Shown here: positions 1 to 10,803 of the stretch, one piece after another | How the letters are laid out: each line of letters begins with the position of its first letter | Numbering within the stretch: position 1 is the first letter of the stretch | Origin: Hysterangium stoloniferum | Lineage: Eukaryota; Basidiomycota; Agaricomycetes; Hysterangiales; Hysterangiaceae | NCBI GenBank assembly: GCA_015178975.1 | Contig: WHVD01000004.1 | Span: 124,001 to 188,000 of the forward strand | Direction of reading: 5' to 3' | Length of the DNA stretch: 64,000 bases | Translations under genes and position numbers: made by a program | The notes under the pieces: generated by a model | Seen by the model: the letters and a program-made list of their open reading frames with translations, nothing else | Databases searched by the model: none | What the model was told of the DNA's origin: nothing

Positions 1-120
1 GAGGTTGGATAACACTTGTGTGTCAGGGCACCACACCTAAATGGGTGGGTGATGTAAGGGGACAAGTCATTCACACTTTATTTTCCACAGATTAGTACCC
101 CCCAGATTATGCTCTATTGT
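1..120. other. unassigned flank
   Basis: No coding region, repeat or recognisable motif is visible in this short flank left of the first solo LTR. Confidence 0.3.
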
Positions 121-125
121 CTATT

Positions 126-325
126 TGTTAAGAACTAAAAACTGACTAATGTCAGTGGCCGACAGGGACCGATCGGAAGGACTTGGCTTCAGCTTATGTG
201 CTGCGCCCTCACAGCGTCGGGGGACCGATGGCCTCCGAGATATCGCCTTGATTGAAGAAGGATAACTACGATGATATACCATCGGTTACCGTCGGCGTGC
301 GAAGGGTTGCGACACAGTTGTAACA
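126..325 (-). repeat. solo LTR, short variant of the TGTTACGACC family
   Basis: The segment begins TGTTAAGAAC and ends GTTGTAACA. Read on the minus strand it therefore starts TGTTACAAC and ends CTTAACA, like the LTRs at 38809-39543 and 58560-59283. It is flanked by a perfect 5-bp target duplication, CTATT at 121-125 and 326-330. The first roughly 85 bases match the 3' end of the longer LTRs, but the rest matches only at the far end, so this is a 200-bp subfamily or deletion derivative. No internal region accompanies it. A solo LTR is the usual product of LTR-LTR recombination. Confidence 0.85.
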
Positions 326-436
326 CTATTCCAGTTTATTACCTCCCCATTACAGGACACCTTATTCTTTATAGGATACATTGAACTGATGTATGAGGGC
401 ACTTAAGGCGTGGGAAAATATGCTGTGTACTGTATA
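326..436. other. unassigned spacer
   Basis: This lies between the solo LTR and the MITE-like element. I see no gene or repeat here. Confidence 0.3.
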
Positions 437-1114
437 GGAGGGTGTTTATAATTACTATAATCTCAAATATTTACTAATAAAAGTCTTATTTTTACAAAAC
501 TCCATCTTTAAATAGTGATATCTATTCTGAAACAATTATATCATCAAAAAACAACCATCAGAAATAGTTCTCCATATTACATCTTATACAACCCATTAGT
601 TATTTAACAAATTCCATTGTATATAATTTCCTTCCTTTTACAGATGCCTACTAATACTTTTATTAGTACTTTGTTTTTTAAAAGTTGTAATGAAGTTATT
701 TCCATGTAAAATATGTAAAATATTATTGGAAATTTTTCATACCACAGCTGTCTTTGTTAAGTAAAACCCCCTATATATTCTGGGTATGTTGAATCAAGTA
801 GAAATCTGCTTAGATTGACAGATCTATTCCGAAGTAATACATATGTATTTAGAGGTGCCAATGATATACATATGCATGGAATGGACTATTTAAAGGTATC
901 TATTTTTTTAAAAGTATTAGTGTTTCAAACTACTAATTTTTTTTATTGTCTACTTGTGTCCGGAAAGATTCTTTAGTTTGTAATGTATGAGAGAGTTTAA
1001 AACTTTTTGAAAGTTTTAAAAACCAAATTATGTTTGAATCACATCTCAGATGTTTAAATGACCTTTAGAGTATATTAGAATTTGGTATACTTAATAGTTT
1101 TCAGATATCCTCCA
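437..1114. mobile_element. MITE-like non-autonomous element, copy 1
   Basis: A 678-bp AT-rich segment without a convincing ORF, almost identical to 34997-35672; only a handful of substitutions and single-base indels are seen by eye. It starts GGAGGGTGTTTAT and ends ATATCCTCCA, giving a short inverted terminus (GGAGG/CCTCC) inside weaker inverted similarity. It is bounded by the dinucleotide TA (435-436 and 1115-1116). The second copy has an empty-site counterpart at 36071-36090 that fits a TA target duplication, as in Tc1/mariner-type elements. The superfamily assignment is inference from the TA duplication only. Confidence 0.75.
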
Positions 1115-1125
1115 TAGCTGACATG

Positions 1126-1182
1126 TCACACCTAGTAGAGTTTCCTTAGAATTTTCTCTTTGGATTTCCTCTACTAGTGTGA
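1126..1182. repeat. imperfect hairpin
   Basis: TCACACCTAGTAGAG at 1126-1140 pairs with CTCTACTAGTGTGA at 1169-1182, with one bulged C and a 28-base loop. It lies between the MITE-like element and the broken end of Gypsy-A. Function is unknown; it may be the terminus of another degraded repeat. Confidence 0.5.
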
Positions 1183-1204
1183 TACCCACTATTAGGGTTG
1201 CCCT

Positions 1205-4200
1205 TACAGAATCCTTCTGTGGATAGATCTGAAGTTGTGGGCTCACAAATTAAGAAACACGTGAGTTTATCCACAGTGACGAAGATGGCTGAGTAAGCAC
1301 CCTCTGCAGAAGGAGGCAATCCCGTAATCAGGTCCATCGAGACAACCTCAAATGGCCTTAAGGGTACATCTGCGGGTTGAAGAGCTCCTTGTTGAGTGGA
1401 ATGATCGACCTTAGTTTTCTGGCATATATGTCACAGCTGTGAGCATACGCCATGCAGTCATGCAACATCCTTGGCCAGAAGAAACGGTCCTTCATCAGCT
1501 GAAAGAGTCTGTGACCGCCTGCATGAGCTCCTTCGAAGGGGTTATCATGTATCAACTTGAGTATGGTTGACGTCATGCTGCTAGGAATGCAGATTCGACT
1601 TTTCCAGTCCGAATCTAGAAAGAACAATAGCTTATTCTTGCCAATGAAATAATGTGAAGGGGTAGCTACCATGTTTGGAGAAATAGGATTGGCAGCATAA
1701 TGATTTCTGAAGGCAGGATCTTTCTGGCATCCATCACAAAGTTCCTTAGCATAATTTTCATCAATTTCTATAAGCAATTGGGGATTCGAGAGAGTAAAAT
1801 TCGCCTCATCGATTTCATCATTCCTGGGAGGTTGTGCAAATCCCATTTTGTTTGGGGGACCTCTTCCATCATTCCGACTGGTTCAACTAACTCATGGTGA
1901 GTGAGAAAGACAGCCTTTTCCGCTGGTTTGTTCTCCCATAACATCTCGTTGTCATTCCGGTTGTGAGAATCTGCTACAATTGGTAAAAGGTCGTCTCTCG
2001 TGGGGCTAGCACAATCAGGTACTTGAGGAAGTCTAGACAGTGGGTCAACATTGCTGTGTCTCTGTCCCACTCTATGTAAGATTTCCAGACCGGGGTATGC
2101 AGTGTATACTGCCCCCCATGTGGCCAGTCGACGATTGGTATTCTCATAAGATCTGGCCCATTGTAACACCACATGGTCAGTGATCAGGAGGATATGTTCT
2201 CCCTCGATAAAGGGCTGGAAATGGACTAGTCCCTCTTTAGCAGTTAACACCTCTCACTCTGTGGCTGAGTAATTACATTCTTCTTTCTTGAGCGTACAGC
2301 TCCAATAGGTGAGGACGCACTCGACCATGACACTGGTGTCATCAAAATCTGAGGCCCAGGAATCCGTCCAAGTAAATTCCGGCTCCTTGGTTTATAACGA
2401 GTGACGAAAATGGGCACGTCTCGTGATTGATCAAAGGCTGCTCTTGCTTGGGTGTAAATTTTTGTATCCTTTAGGTCCTTAAGCATCATCTTCTGTATTT
2501 GTTGAAGACAACATCCCAGTGTGAAATCTGAAGCGTCCATGTATAACCGATAAGGCATACCACTCGTGGGGTGTCCGAGTACAGGAGCAGAGCTCAATGC
2601 GACCTTAATGTCTTCAAAAGCTCAGGCATGTTCGGAATCCCAGGTCCAAGGAATTCCTTTCTTTAAGAGGTTGAAGAGCAGAGCAACCATCCAGGAGTAA
2701 AATGGTATGTACGTGGAAAGGTACAGGACCATTCCGAGGAAACATTGAAGATCTGCTATCCTAGAAGGTGTAGCTCTAGTATAGCAGCGACCTTCTCTTG
2801 ATGGGTCGAAAAACCAAGTCTAGACACCTTATGTCCTAGTAATGGAATCAAATTATACCCAACATAGCACTTTTTTGGCGAGAGAGTGATTCCCACTGCA
2901 ATTATGGCTTGCAGAACCTGATCTAAATGCTCTAGATGATCGTCCCATGTCTTAGAAAAGATCACGATGTCGTCAATATAAACTAGGCAGAATATCCATA
3001 AGTATGTAAGGTGCAAGTACAGTCTGCATAACTCTTTGGAATATAGAAGGTCCATTACAAAGTCCAAAGGGCATTCTCCTGAATTGCCACAGTCCTCGAT
3101 GGGATCTGAAGGTGGTCTTCGGTTTGTCTTCTTCTAACATCTCAAGTTGGGTAAAGCCAGCTAGTGCATCAAAGGAAGATAGGACATTGGATCCTGAAAG
3201 CGCTTGCATGATTTCCGACTGGCGTGGCAGTGGGAACTCGTCAGGAACTGTTAGACTGTTCAACTTTCTATAGTCAATCACCACTCACGGTTTCCCGTTG
3301 CGATAGATGACAAAGGCTGGTGCCCCCCAAGGACTCTTGGACAGTTCGATTACTCCCTGTTGAAACCAAGTATCCATTTGTTCATCAATGACTTTCCTAT
3401 TAGCTGGGGAGGTCGTAAACATTGACATTGAAATAGGTTGCGCGCCATCTTTTAACAGAACATTGATTTTGACATCTACTTGTCCTAAATGTCCGTCTAC
3501 TCCAAAGGCTTGGACGTTCTTAGTTAATACTGACTCCAAGTGGGAGGAGACGTCAGTAGGAATGTCAGGTCCTAAATTAACCAGTTTATGCAGGTCCTCC
3601 GCATGAAACGTTTCCGTGGTAGCCACCTCTGACATTTTAGGGCCTGCCAGGTCGAAATTGTATGCAAATTCCCATTCTGGGGGCTGTCCGAGAGATCGAG
3701 GATTAAGGACACGCTCCTCTTCTATTCTTGATAAGCTTTCTACTAGGTGAGCGATCTTGGTTGCCGTTGACTGCATCGATCCCTTCTCAGTCAGAGATCT
3801 AGGTGTTTGGGCCCATTTGTTTGCGTTGTGAATTAATCCAATGGTTTCCCTCGTCTAATGATTCTTGGTGTCGAGAGGGGTTAGTGAGGGTATCGCGGCG
3901 CTTTCCCTAGAGATAGCAGTAGTGGGAGCGGTTAATATACTTCCATCGTCATTCTGCAAGACAACTCCCTCGACTATCCATTGGTCACCGATAAGATCTC
4001 CGACAAAGATTGGTACTAGTTGAGCGGATTCCGGTTCTATAGTACAATCCTGCAGGGCCCATGCGACTCTTTCAGTACGCACCCCTTTGTCTGGTTTGGA
4101 AGTCAATTCAGGTGAGTCATTGGCTAGTTCCTCAAGGGGGATCTTGCTAATAGAGAAGGCTAAGGGCTGCAGCTCCTTGGAAGAACTGGCTGGGATAGAC

Positions 4201-5280
4201 CCCACCCTCCCTGGTAGAATCAATCTAGAGCCCAGCAGTTGGTCTTGTAGTGTTCCGATCTCATAGTTCATGTGAAAGTCCTCTCCGAGAAGAATTGGAA
4301 CGGTCATGCCTCGGACAACGTACGTTTCAGCGGTAAATCTAAGGAGCGTACCGGTGTCGTCTTCAAGATAAATGGGGACACTGACATATCCTAATACTTT
4401 AGCATTACCCGTAAGCTGTATCAGGCGCAACTTGAGTCCTTGCTTGAGCTTGGGGCAGTCCTCTAATTCCTTATAGAAATCCTCCGAAATTAAGGAGAGG
4501 TTGGCCCCAGCGTCCAGCCTGATTTTAATAGGATTAGAGGCTTCTGAGTTCCCTACGCATCCGTAGATGTGTAATGCTGAGATCCCAATACTGGAATATC
4601 CACCCAGGGGGTCCCTTCTGCGGTAAATAATGGTTGAATCCTGCTTCATAAGCCAACTGGATCGAGGGTATTGGACTCTGGGTCTTTTGCTTTCTTTTCT
4701 TGTAGCCAGTTTGACGTTCCTCCTGACACTCCTGACACGTCTACCATTAGGTATCTCAGGCGTAGCGTTCAGAAGGGAGACATCCGCTTCAGAGTCTGAC
4801 TCGTCACAAGGAATTAAGTTGGGTAATGGTCCTGGGTCGAAGGGGAAGCTCTCCTCCTCCAATCCCTCTGACTCAGAGGGATCCTCTATAATGTAGGTCT
4901 GACTTATTTCCTTAGATTGGTTCACAAATACTTCCTCGTCGACGATTTCCTCAATGGTGGGAGGTTCAGGTCGCGATAATGCTCCCACCTCAGTCAGACC
5001 TTTCCGGTTCTGACGATGAGTGTCTAGCCAGTCTCCTTTCTCAAGAAAACCACAGTCTGATATAGAAACATAGACTTGCGATGCCTCGTCCTCATTTGAA
5101 GATGGATTCACGTCCGAAACAACATCGTCCTCTGATTGAGGAAGGTAGACAGAAATGAAAATCGATTCCTCATCAACATTATGTACTTGTCCCTGTATGC
5201 TTAATCCATAAACTGTTTCATAAGCCCTCTGATCCTCCACCTCCTCAGTTGGGTTCTGCATGGAGGATTTGTTAATAGAG
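1205..5280 (-). pseudogene. pol: Gypsy-A pol (protease, RT, RNase H, partial integrase), broken
   Basis: From the 5' side the reading shows acidic linkers after Gag and a retropepsin-like motif LDAGANLSLIS near 4470-4535. RT follows, with its catalytic YIDDIVIFS near 2956-2985. RNase H has LYMDASDFTLGCC near 2500-2555, where sister copies have LYTDASD. Next come an HHCC integrase zinc motif near 1430-1545 and the start of the DDE core (MDLITGLPPS) near 1310-1337. The reading is broken by TGA at 3285-3287, where sister copies have Arg in GKPRVVIDY, and by several frameshifts between 3067 and 1358. The end is cut off in the integrase core. It normally copies element RNA into cDNA and integrates it; this copy cannot. 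Confidence 0.9.
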
Positions 5281-7668
5281 ACATAATGTGACATCCTACC
5301 CACATGAGGGCAGTCAATCTTAAAATGCTCTAAACTCCCACAAATCCAGCACTCCTTCAGAGGTTTAGCAACACTTTTCTTGTCGCTTCGTTTGAAAAAG
5401 AACTTGCCGTGCTTCTTACCCTGTTTTACGTTAGTTCTCCTAGGGATGGTTTTGTCTTCAACTTCGCTGAGAAGGACATGGCCTCGACTAGTGGGGTCGA
5501 TTCCCCCAGAGTATTCTCCCTCATGCCAGGGATCTGACTCTTCCTGTTTGGTGATCATGACTCTAGGTTTCTGAAATCAATAATGCTCTTGATGTGTTTG
5601 AACCCAAGTGTTAATCAGAGCCTCTTGTAAATTGTTAGCATAAGTCTGCAGGCTCATGCTGTCATCGATAGGTTGTCCCTGTAGAAGGTAAAGCCATTCC
5701 GTGGGCAGGGTCAGGCTGAGTCTGCGCGTTTCATCCTTTCAATTTTGGTGGAACCCATACAAGAATCGATAGAGCTTAACCCTCCATTGGATGTAGTGAA
5801 CGGGTGTCTCACAATCATGACCGGCTTGTCGAAATTTCATGGCTTCCCATTCTAAAGCTAGGGATTCATGCCAACGAGTTCCAAGTAGTCCCTCTACAAT
5901 GCCCCAAAGGAACGATCCATGAGATTGACTGAATTCAGTGCGATGTTCACGGTCCAGGGTGCTCCACCAGATCTTGGCATCGCCGGTGAGTCATCTTGGC
6001 AGAGTGACTCCTAACAATGTGCTCATGGAGTCTGAAATCTCTGAGAGACTCATAATATCCATGATGTAGTCCAAAGCCTTGGATTGAGTTCCATCATATT
6101 CGGGAAGGTCTGACCATTTTATCTTGATGTCGTTGGTGTTAAGAGCGATCTTTTTATCCTTAGGTAAGTCATTGATAAGCATGCTGGCTAAAGGCTGCAT
6201 CGGAGTTCAAAAAAGAGGGTTAGGTACTCCACCATGACACCCCCCACGTCCCGAATTCCCTCCATAGCTTGAATCACTAGAACTCCCAGATGAACTGCTA
6301 GGGGGTCCTCCTGATGGCAGAAAGCGATTCGAGGAGATCGGCAGGGAATGGCAGAGATCGACTGGATTCAGTGATCCTCGACCAACAACCAGACCAGCTA
6401 TACCCTCGGTGAATGCGTTAGAGAAGGATGGTCGACCCCTGTTGGCGACTGATCGATTCCTAGTCGCAGGTTGCTCATTACCGAAGTTAGGATTACCCGG
6501 AATTTGTTCGAACACGATGCAAGAGTGGTGAATCCCCTGGTGGGGTGCAGGGCTAGGTTCCATCGCGATTTTTCTCTCGATTTCGATCGTATTCAAAGGT
6601 TGATGCGGCTGAGGCTGATAGAGGGGAGTGCAGACTTCAATCCCCTTTCCCTGAAGACAATCTGCAACCTACATCCTCATATCCAACGGGGAAGTCTTGC
6701 AGAATGACAGGACGATTGAGCAAGTGAAGAAAATGAGTATCGGGAGATCCATTTAGGTTGTGGACAAATGAACTAGTCATGGAGATGGGCGAATCGGGCA
6801 CTTGAATTGAGTTATTATAAGAGTAAAGCACTTCCAAAACCATCTTCTCAAGTCTCCTCTGATTTCGCTTCAACTGGCCCCTTAGAGTAAAGTACGCAAA
6901 CGATGTATTTCGCGTGACTCCATTAAGAGATTCCTCTAACATTCGAATGTACATGTACTGATAGTTGATCTTGGGCACAATGTGATCCCCACCAAGTAGG
7001 ATGTGAAGGATTTGTAATGCATCGTCGTGTGTATGGAGCACTTCGAGGAGTAGAGAGAACATTTCCTGTTTGAAAATCGTCCTTCCCCCCTCCATAATGG
7101 AAATAACTTCATTCGACCATTTGGGAATCGAGCGAGTTAGATGCTCAAGGGTTCCTGGTTGCGTAAATAAGTCCTGTGCCAATAAGATGGCCTGATAACG
7201 ACCTAACCAGACTGCTACAGTCACCGGTAAATAAGGGTAATCCGTATCGTATTCCCCTACAAAAGGAGTGACCTGATCCATGGGGATTCGATCGGCGTAG
7301 TACATGTCCCATTGCATATCGATAGGTTCAGCGTAAACCATATGACCCCCAAAGAACTGCTTGAGGATGACCTGCCTTGGTGGGAACGAAAGAACAGGCT
7401 CAGGTGCACGGGTAGGCTCGACATTAGCTCCAGGAGTGCTCAACTGCCCTATTGGTGGATGTTCCACCTGAGGATCAGGAGGATTATTCGTTGGTGGTTG
7501 GGCTGCTACTTTGGGGGAATCCTCAGAAGGAACCGGTTTTTGAAAAGTCAAAGAAGACTTCCTCATGGTGACATTACGGGGTGGTTCCAGACTAGCAGGT
7601 CTTTGACGAGGTTTTGAATTACTCGGGGTAATTGAAGATCTCGGTGTTTGGTTCTTGCCAATGGTCAT
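5281..7668 (-). pseudogene. gag: Gypsy-A gag, frameshifted
   Basis: The start at 7668 (MTIGKNQTPRS) matches the Gag starts of Gypsy-C and Gypsy-D. There are three parts. The first is a Pro/Ser-rich leader plus an unrecognised region of about 250 residues (PPRQVILKQFFGGHMVY onward, 7350-6640). The second is a Ser/Gly-rich linker. The third is a Ty3-type capsid region (KIKWSDLPEYDG to RLTGDAKIWWSTLD in sister copies), followed by a CCHC knuckle CWICGSLEHFKIDC near 5310-5354. A frameshift near 6680-6690 separates the N-terminal frame from the rest, and TGA at 5991-5993 replaces the Arg of LPRRLTG. Gag would form the virus-like particle. Damage makes this copy inactive. Confidence 0.85.
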
Positions 7669-7725
7669 TTGCGTACTTAGAATTTGATAGTTGAATAAAA
7701 TGCTTTTCTTCGCAGGGAAAGAGCG

Positions 7726-7743
7726 GTCCGGCCCAGATCACCA
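7726..7743 (-). other. Gypsy-A primer-binding site
   Basis: Read on the minus strand, TGGTGATCTGGGCC follows the LTR end CACA after one G. It starts with TGG, complementary to the CCA end of a tRNA, and recurs at the same place in Gypsy-C and Gypsy-D. The priming tRNA was not identified. Confidence 0.7.
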
Positions 7744-7744
7744 C

Positions 7745-8108
7745 TGTGAAGAGTGGTGGAAGTTCTAACCATTCTATATATGAAGAATATCGACTGTTTA
7801 GGTACGACACCAAGATGTATTGACTACTTGGTTCAATATGGCAGAATGAAGTAGCTATCTAAAGTAGAATAGAGAGCTAGAATGAATAAAGAGAATCAAC
7901 TGTTAAGTACGATTCTAGATGACTACTCGAGTGTAAAATAGAGTAACGAGAGAGCCAAGTGATAGAGTAGCATGGATGCCGCATACATAAGTCATCAAAC
8001 TAATTATAAGTGTATAATAAACTAGAGAGAAAGTAGAAATAATAAAGGAAATATAGTATGAGCTCATCCGACTATATTTCCTGAGTATATTTTGCCATAC
8101 TTCTCACA
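7745..8108 (-). repeat. Gypsy-A 5' LTR, internally deleted
   Basis: On the plus strand it begins TGTGAAGAGTGGTGG and ends TTCTCACA, matching the ends of the 634-bp LTRs of Gypsy-D. It is only 364 bp long because two internal segments are absent, the larger one after GTGGATG near 7970. Confidence 0.85.
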
Positions 8109-10141
8109 CCACTCATTGGCTCCCTGTTTTGTTCCATATAGAGCCTTCAATAGCGGTAATGCTAAATTCTCCTTTCCAGGTTCTTCAAACCCCTCCGGTT
8201 GTTGAACCCAAACCTTTTCTTTCATTGTCCCATGTAAGTATGCCGATTTAACATTGAATTGATGTATAGCTGAATTTGTTATTGCTCCCAGTGCCAGTAA
8301 AATTCGGAACGTTTCCCACTTCATGACTGGTGCGTATGTTTCATTAAAATGTAATCCAGGAATATGACTAAATCCTTTTATGACGATTCATACTTTCCTC
8401 TTTATTAGTTCGCCATTCTTGTACGATCCACGACACACCGTTCCAGTTTTTAAAACACATGTTCCTGGCGGTGGTTCTTCAGGTGCGCCGAATACATTAT
8501 GTTCTACCATATTCTTCCACTCCATCTGTCTAGCTTCTTCCCAAGCTAATCCTTCATCTCCCAGCATATTCAATGCCTCCTCTATTGTTGGATTTCCCAA
8601 TGTCGAGAAAACAACCGGTATGTTAGAATTTTCTAATCCTTTTTCTTCGACTGACAATGAACTTCGAATTCCTTCCCGTACTTTACCAGATCTTGTTATT
8701 CCACAAGGATAGTCAGGTACATTTGACACTAATTGAGACTCTTCTCTCATTGTAGTCTCCTCTTTTTCTTCAATAGGTCGAGGATGAGGTGGGATATGGA
8801 TCGTGAGTCTAGGCTGAGGCTCTTTCTCGGGTTGCTTTGGAGGTACACTATTTATATTCCTGAATTGACCTTTGTCTCCATAAGGCACTGGCAATGGTAA
8901 TGTCATCACATCTTCATGGAATATTGCATCTCGTACCTTTTCGATCCTTCTCGTTCCAGGGAACCACACTAAATATCCAGATGAATACGGTTCATACCCA
9001 ACCATATAACCCATCTTTGAATGGGAGTCCCACTTCTGACATCTTTGTTTAGGAACTGCCACACTAACTGGACTTCCAAATATCCACAAATGTGCTAAAT
9101 CTGGCTTTTCTCCAGTTATCCTTTCGATAGGTGTATGTCCATTGTTTGCACGTGATGGACTACGATTCCTCAAATATGCCATTGTTTTGACTGCGATAGA
9201 CCACAAGAATTTACGGAGTTTTGATGCATAAAGTAAGTTTCGTGTGCCTTCCGCTATTTTCGTCACATATAACATTGTTCTTGCCCCTTCAGTAATGGTG
9301 CGTATACCTCTTTCTGCAACACCATTTTGCTGCGGTGTATATGGCACCGAGGTAAATAAAGCTATACCTTTTGATAACAGATAACTTCTAAATTCCAAAT
9401 TTATTAGCTCGGTTCCATTATCCATCATAACTCCCTGGACCCTCGTAGTGAATAACGTCTCCAGTTGAGTTACATGTATATATTCCTTTATTTTGCACAC
9501 CACTTCCAGCTTGCTTGCTAATGTTTCAACCCATACAGCATGGGAGAAGTCGTCAACAACGATAATGAAATAACACTTTTTGTCAAAACTTATCATTTCC
9601 ATAGGTCCAGCAAGATCCATATGGAGTAATTCTCCCAACTTTATCGCTCTGGTATGTCCAGTTTTGAATGGGTTTCTGTGCTGTTTACCTTCAATACATG
9701 CAATACAGTCAGCTTTGAAACCTTCAATCTCTTCAATTTCCATTCCAGTCGCAAAATGTCACGCAAGATTCCTAATAGCATTCATACTCAAATGTCCCAA
9801 ACACTGATGCCATCACATAATATCGCATGTCGAACTCGCAGAAAATATCATAGGTATGTCTTCCAACCTATTTTGTAATTCATCGTCTGATAAATTTGTA
9901 TATTCGCATACTGGTGGTGACACAGGGATTGTATCCAGCTGGAAAGGGTATACATTACCCCTCTCATTCACCTCAATGAGTGTATGGCCTGTCGAATCGA
10001 CAATTGTAGAACCTGTTTTGCTCAACATAACACGATATCCATCTTTGAAAAACTGCGTGGGATTAAGGAGTCGCACCTTAACTTCTGGAGTCCATTCGAC
10101 GTTGGGAATTTTGCCTATAAACTCCAGACCATGTTCCGTAA
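8109..10141 (-). pseudogene. pol: Copia-B pol, part 2 (integrase and start of RT)
   Basis: Ty1/Copia polyprotein, minus strand. It contains a pre-integrase zinc region (CLGHLSMNAIRNLA near 9770-9815, then CIACIEGKQHRNPF near 9670-9710). The integrase core has LLHMDLAGP, a second Asp in MMDNGTELINLEF near 9395-9430, and the glutamate in PQQNGVAERG near 9300-9340. The RT beginning (VWVQQPEGFEEPGKE, KALYGTKQGANEWCEK) is cut at 8109 by the Gypsy-A LTR. A stop near 9760 and one near 8390 interrupt the frame. The 5' end at 10141 is the Gypsy-C insertion point; the preceding coding segment is at 34089-34307. The integrase order identifies it as Copia rather than Gypsy. Confidence 0.9.
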
Positions 10142-10778
10142 TGTGAAGAATCGATAGATTCTGACCACTCGATATATGAAGAATAGTGTTTATTCAACTA
10201 CTATTAGTAAGTATTGACCGTTCAGTACAATACAGTAGGTTACTAGACTGATAGTACTAGTAGAGAGACACACTACACATCACAAGAGCAACTGTACAGT
10301 TGCTCGTGACAACTAGAACAAGAGAATAGAAGAGTTGACCTTTGCAGTACAACTCGTAGCTAGAAGCAAGAGAGATAATCAGCGAAAGACTGAATATCTA
10401 GGGTAGAGAGATAGCAGTGTGAGTCGACTACAGTGTCGACGAGTGCAAAGACTTGAGAGTGGGACTTGACCTTCATGGTTCGAGTCCAAAGATTATTAGT
10501 ATGCGAGAAGACACTACCTTTATAGGTAGCTGAGATGTTACCCTTGACACCTCTCACTATTCGACATCTGGGTCGTTACAAGGTGGTGTCTACTGGGTAA
10601 AAAGTGTCTCTTTTCTGGCGTCGAGTGTGCCCACAGGTATACACAAAGCTTCGAACTAAGAAATAAAGGTATGCTCGAAAAGTATAAGGAATTAAAGAAA
10701 GGAAACAATACTAGATAATAATGTAGTATAATATGTCTAATATTTAACAGCCTGATCATGATATATACATACCCTTCA
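10142..10778 (-). repeat. Gypsy-C 3' LTR
   Basis: On the plus strand it begins TGTGAAGAATCGATAG and ends CATACCCTTCA. It matches 20639-21015 joined to 33822-34083. The inner end lacks two bases (CA) compared with the outer end of the 5' LTR. Confidence 0.92.
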
Positions 10779-10790
10779 GTGCCCCCCAGT
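10779..10790 (-). other. Gypsy-C polypurine tract
   Basis: Read on the minus strand, ACTGGGGGGCAC lies immediately before the 3' LTR. It is the expected plus-strand primer and is identical in Gypsy-D and nearly identical in Gypsy-E. Confidence 0.75.
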
Positions 10791-10803
10791 TCGAAGGGAT
10801 GTG

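Larger units (their letters stand above)
1205..8108 (-). mobile_element. Gypsy-A, 3'-truncated chromovirus-type LTR retrotransposon
   Basis: This minus-strand Ty3/Gypsy element reads 5' LTR (7745-8108), primer-binding site, gag, then pol as far as the integrase core. Similarity to Gypsy-D and Gypsy-F stops at about 1205. The integrase C-terminus, chromodomain, ORF3 and 3' LTR are therefore missing. Protein motifs and LTR ends place it in the same subfamily as Gypsy-D and Gypsy-F. It adjoins the Copia-B RT at 8108/8109, so it probably inserted into Copia-B, but the matching target duplication on the left is lost. Confidence 0.9.

Noticed and set aside
7312-7617. Antisense open frames across gag, pol and ORF3
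   Set aside because: They oppose strongly supported coding with conserved domains and show no conserved motifs between copies.
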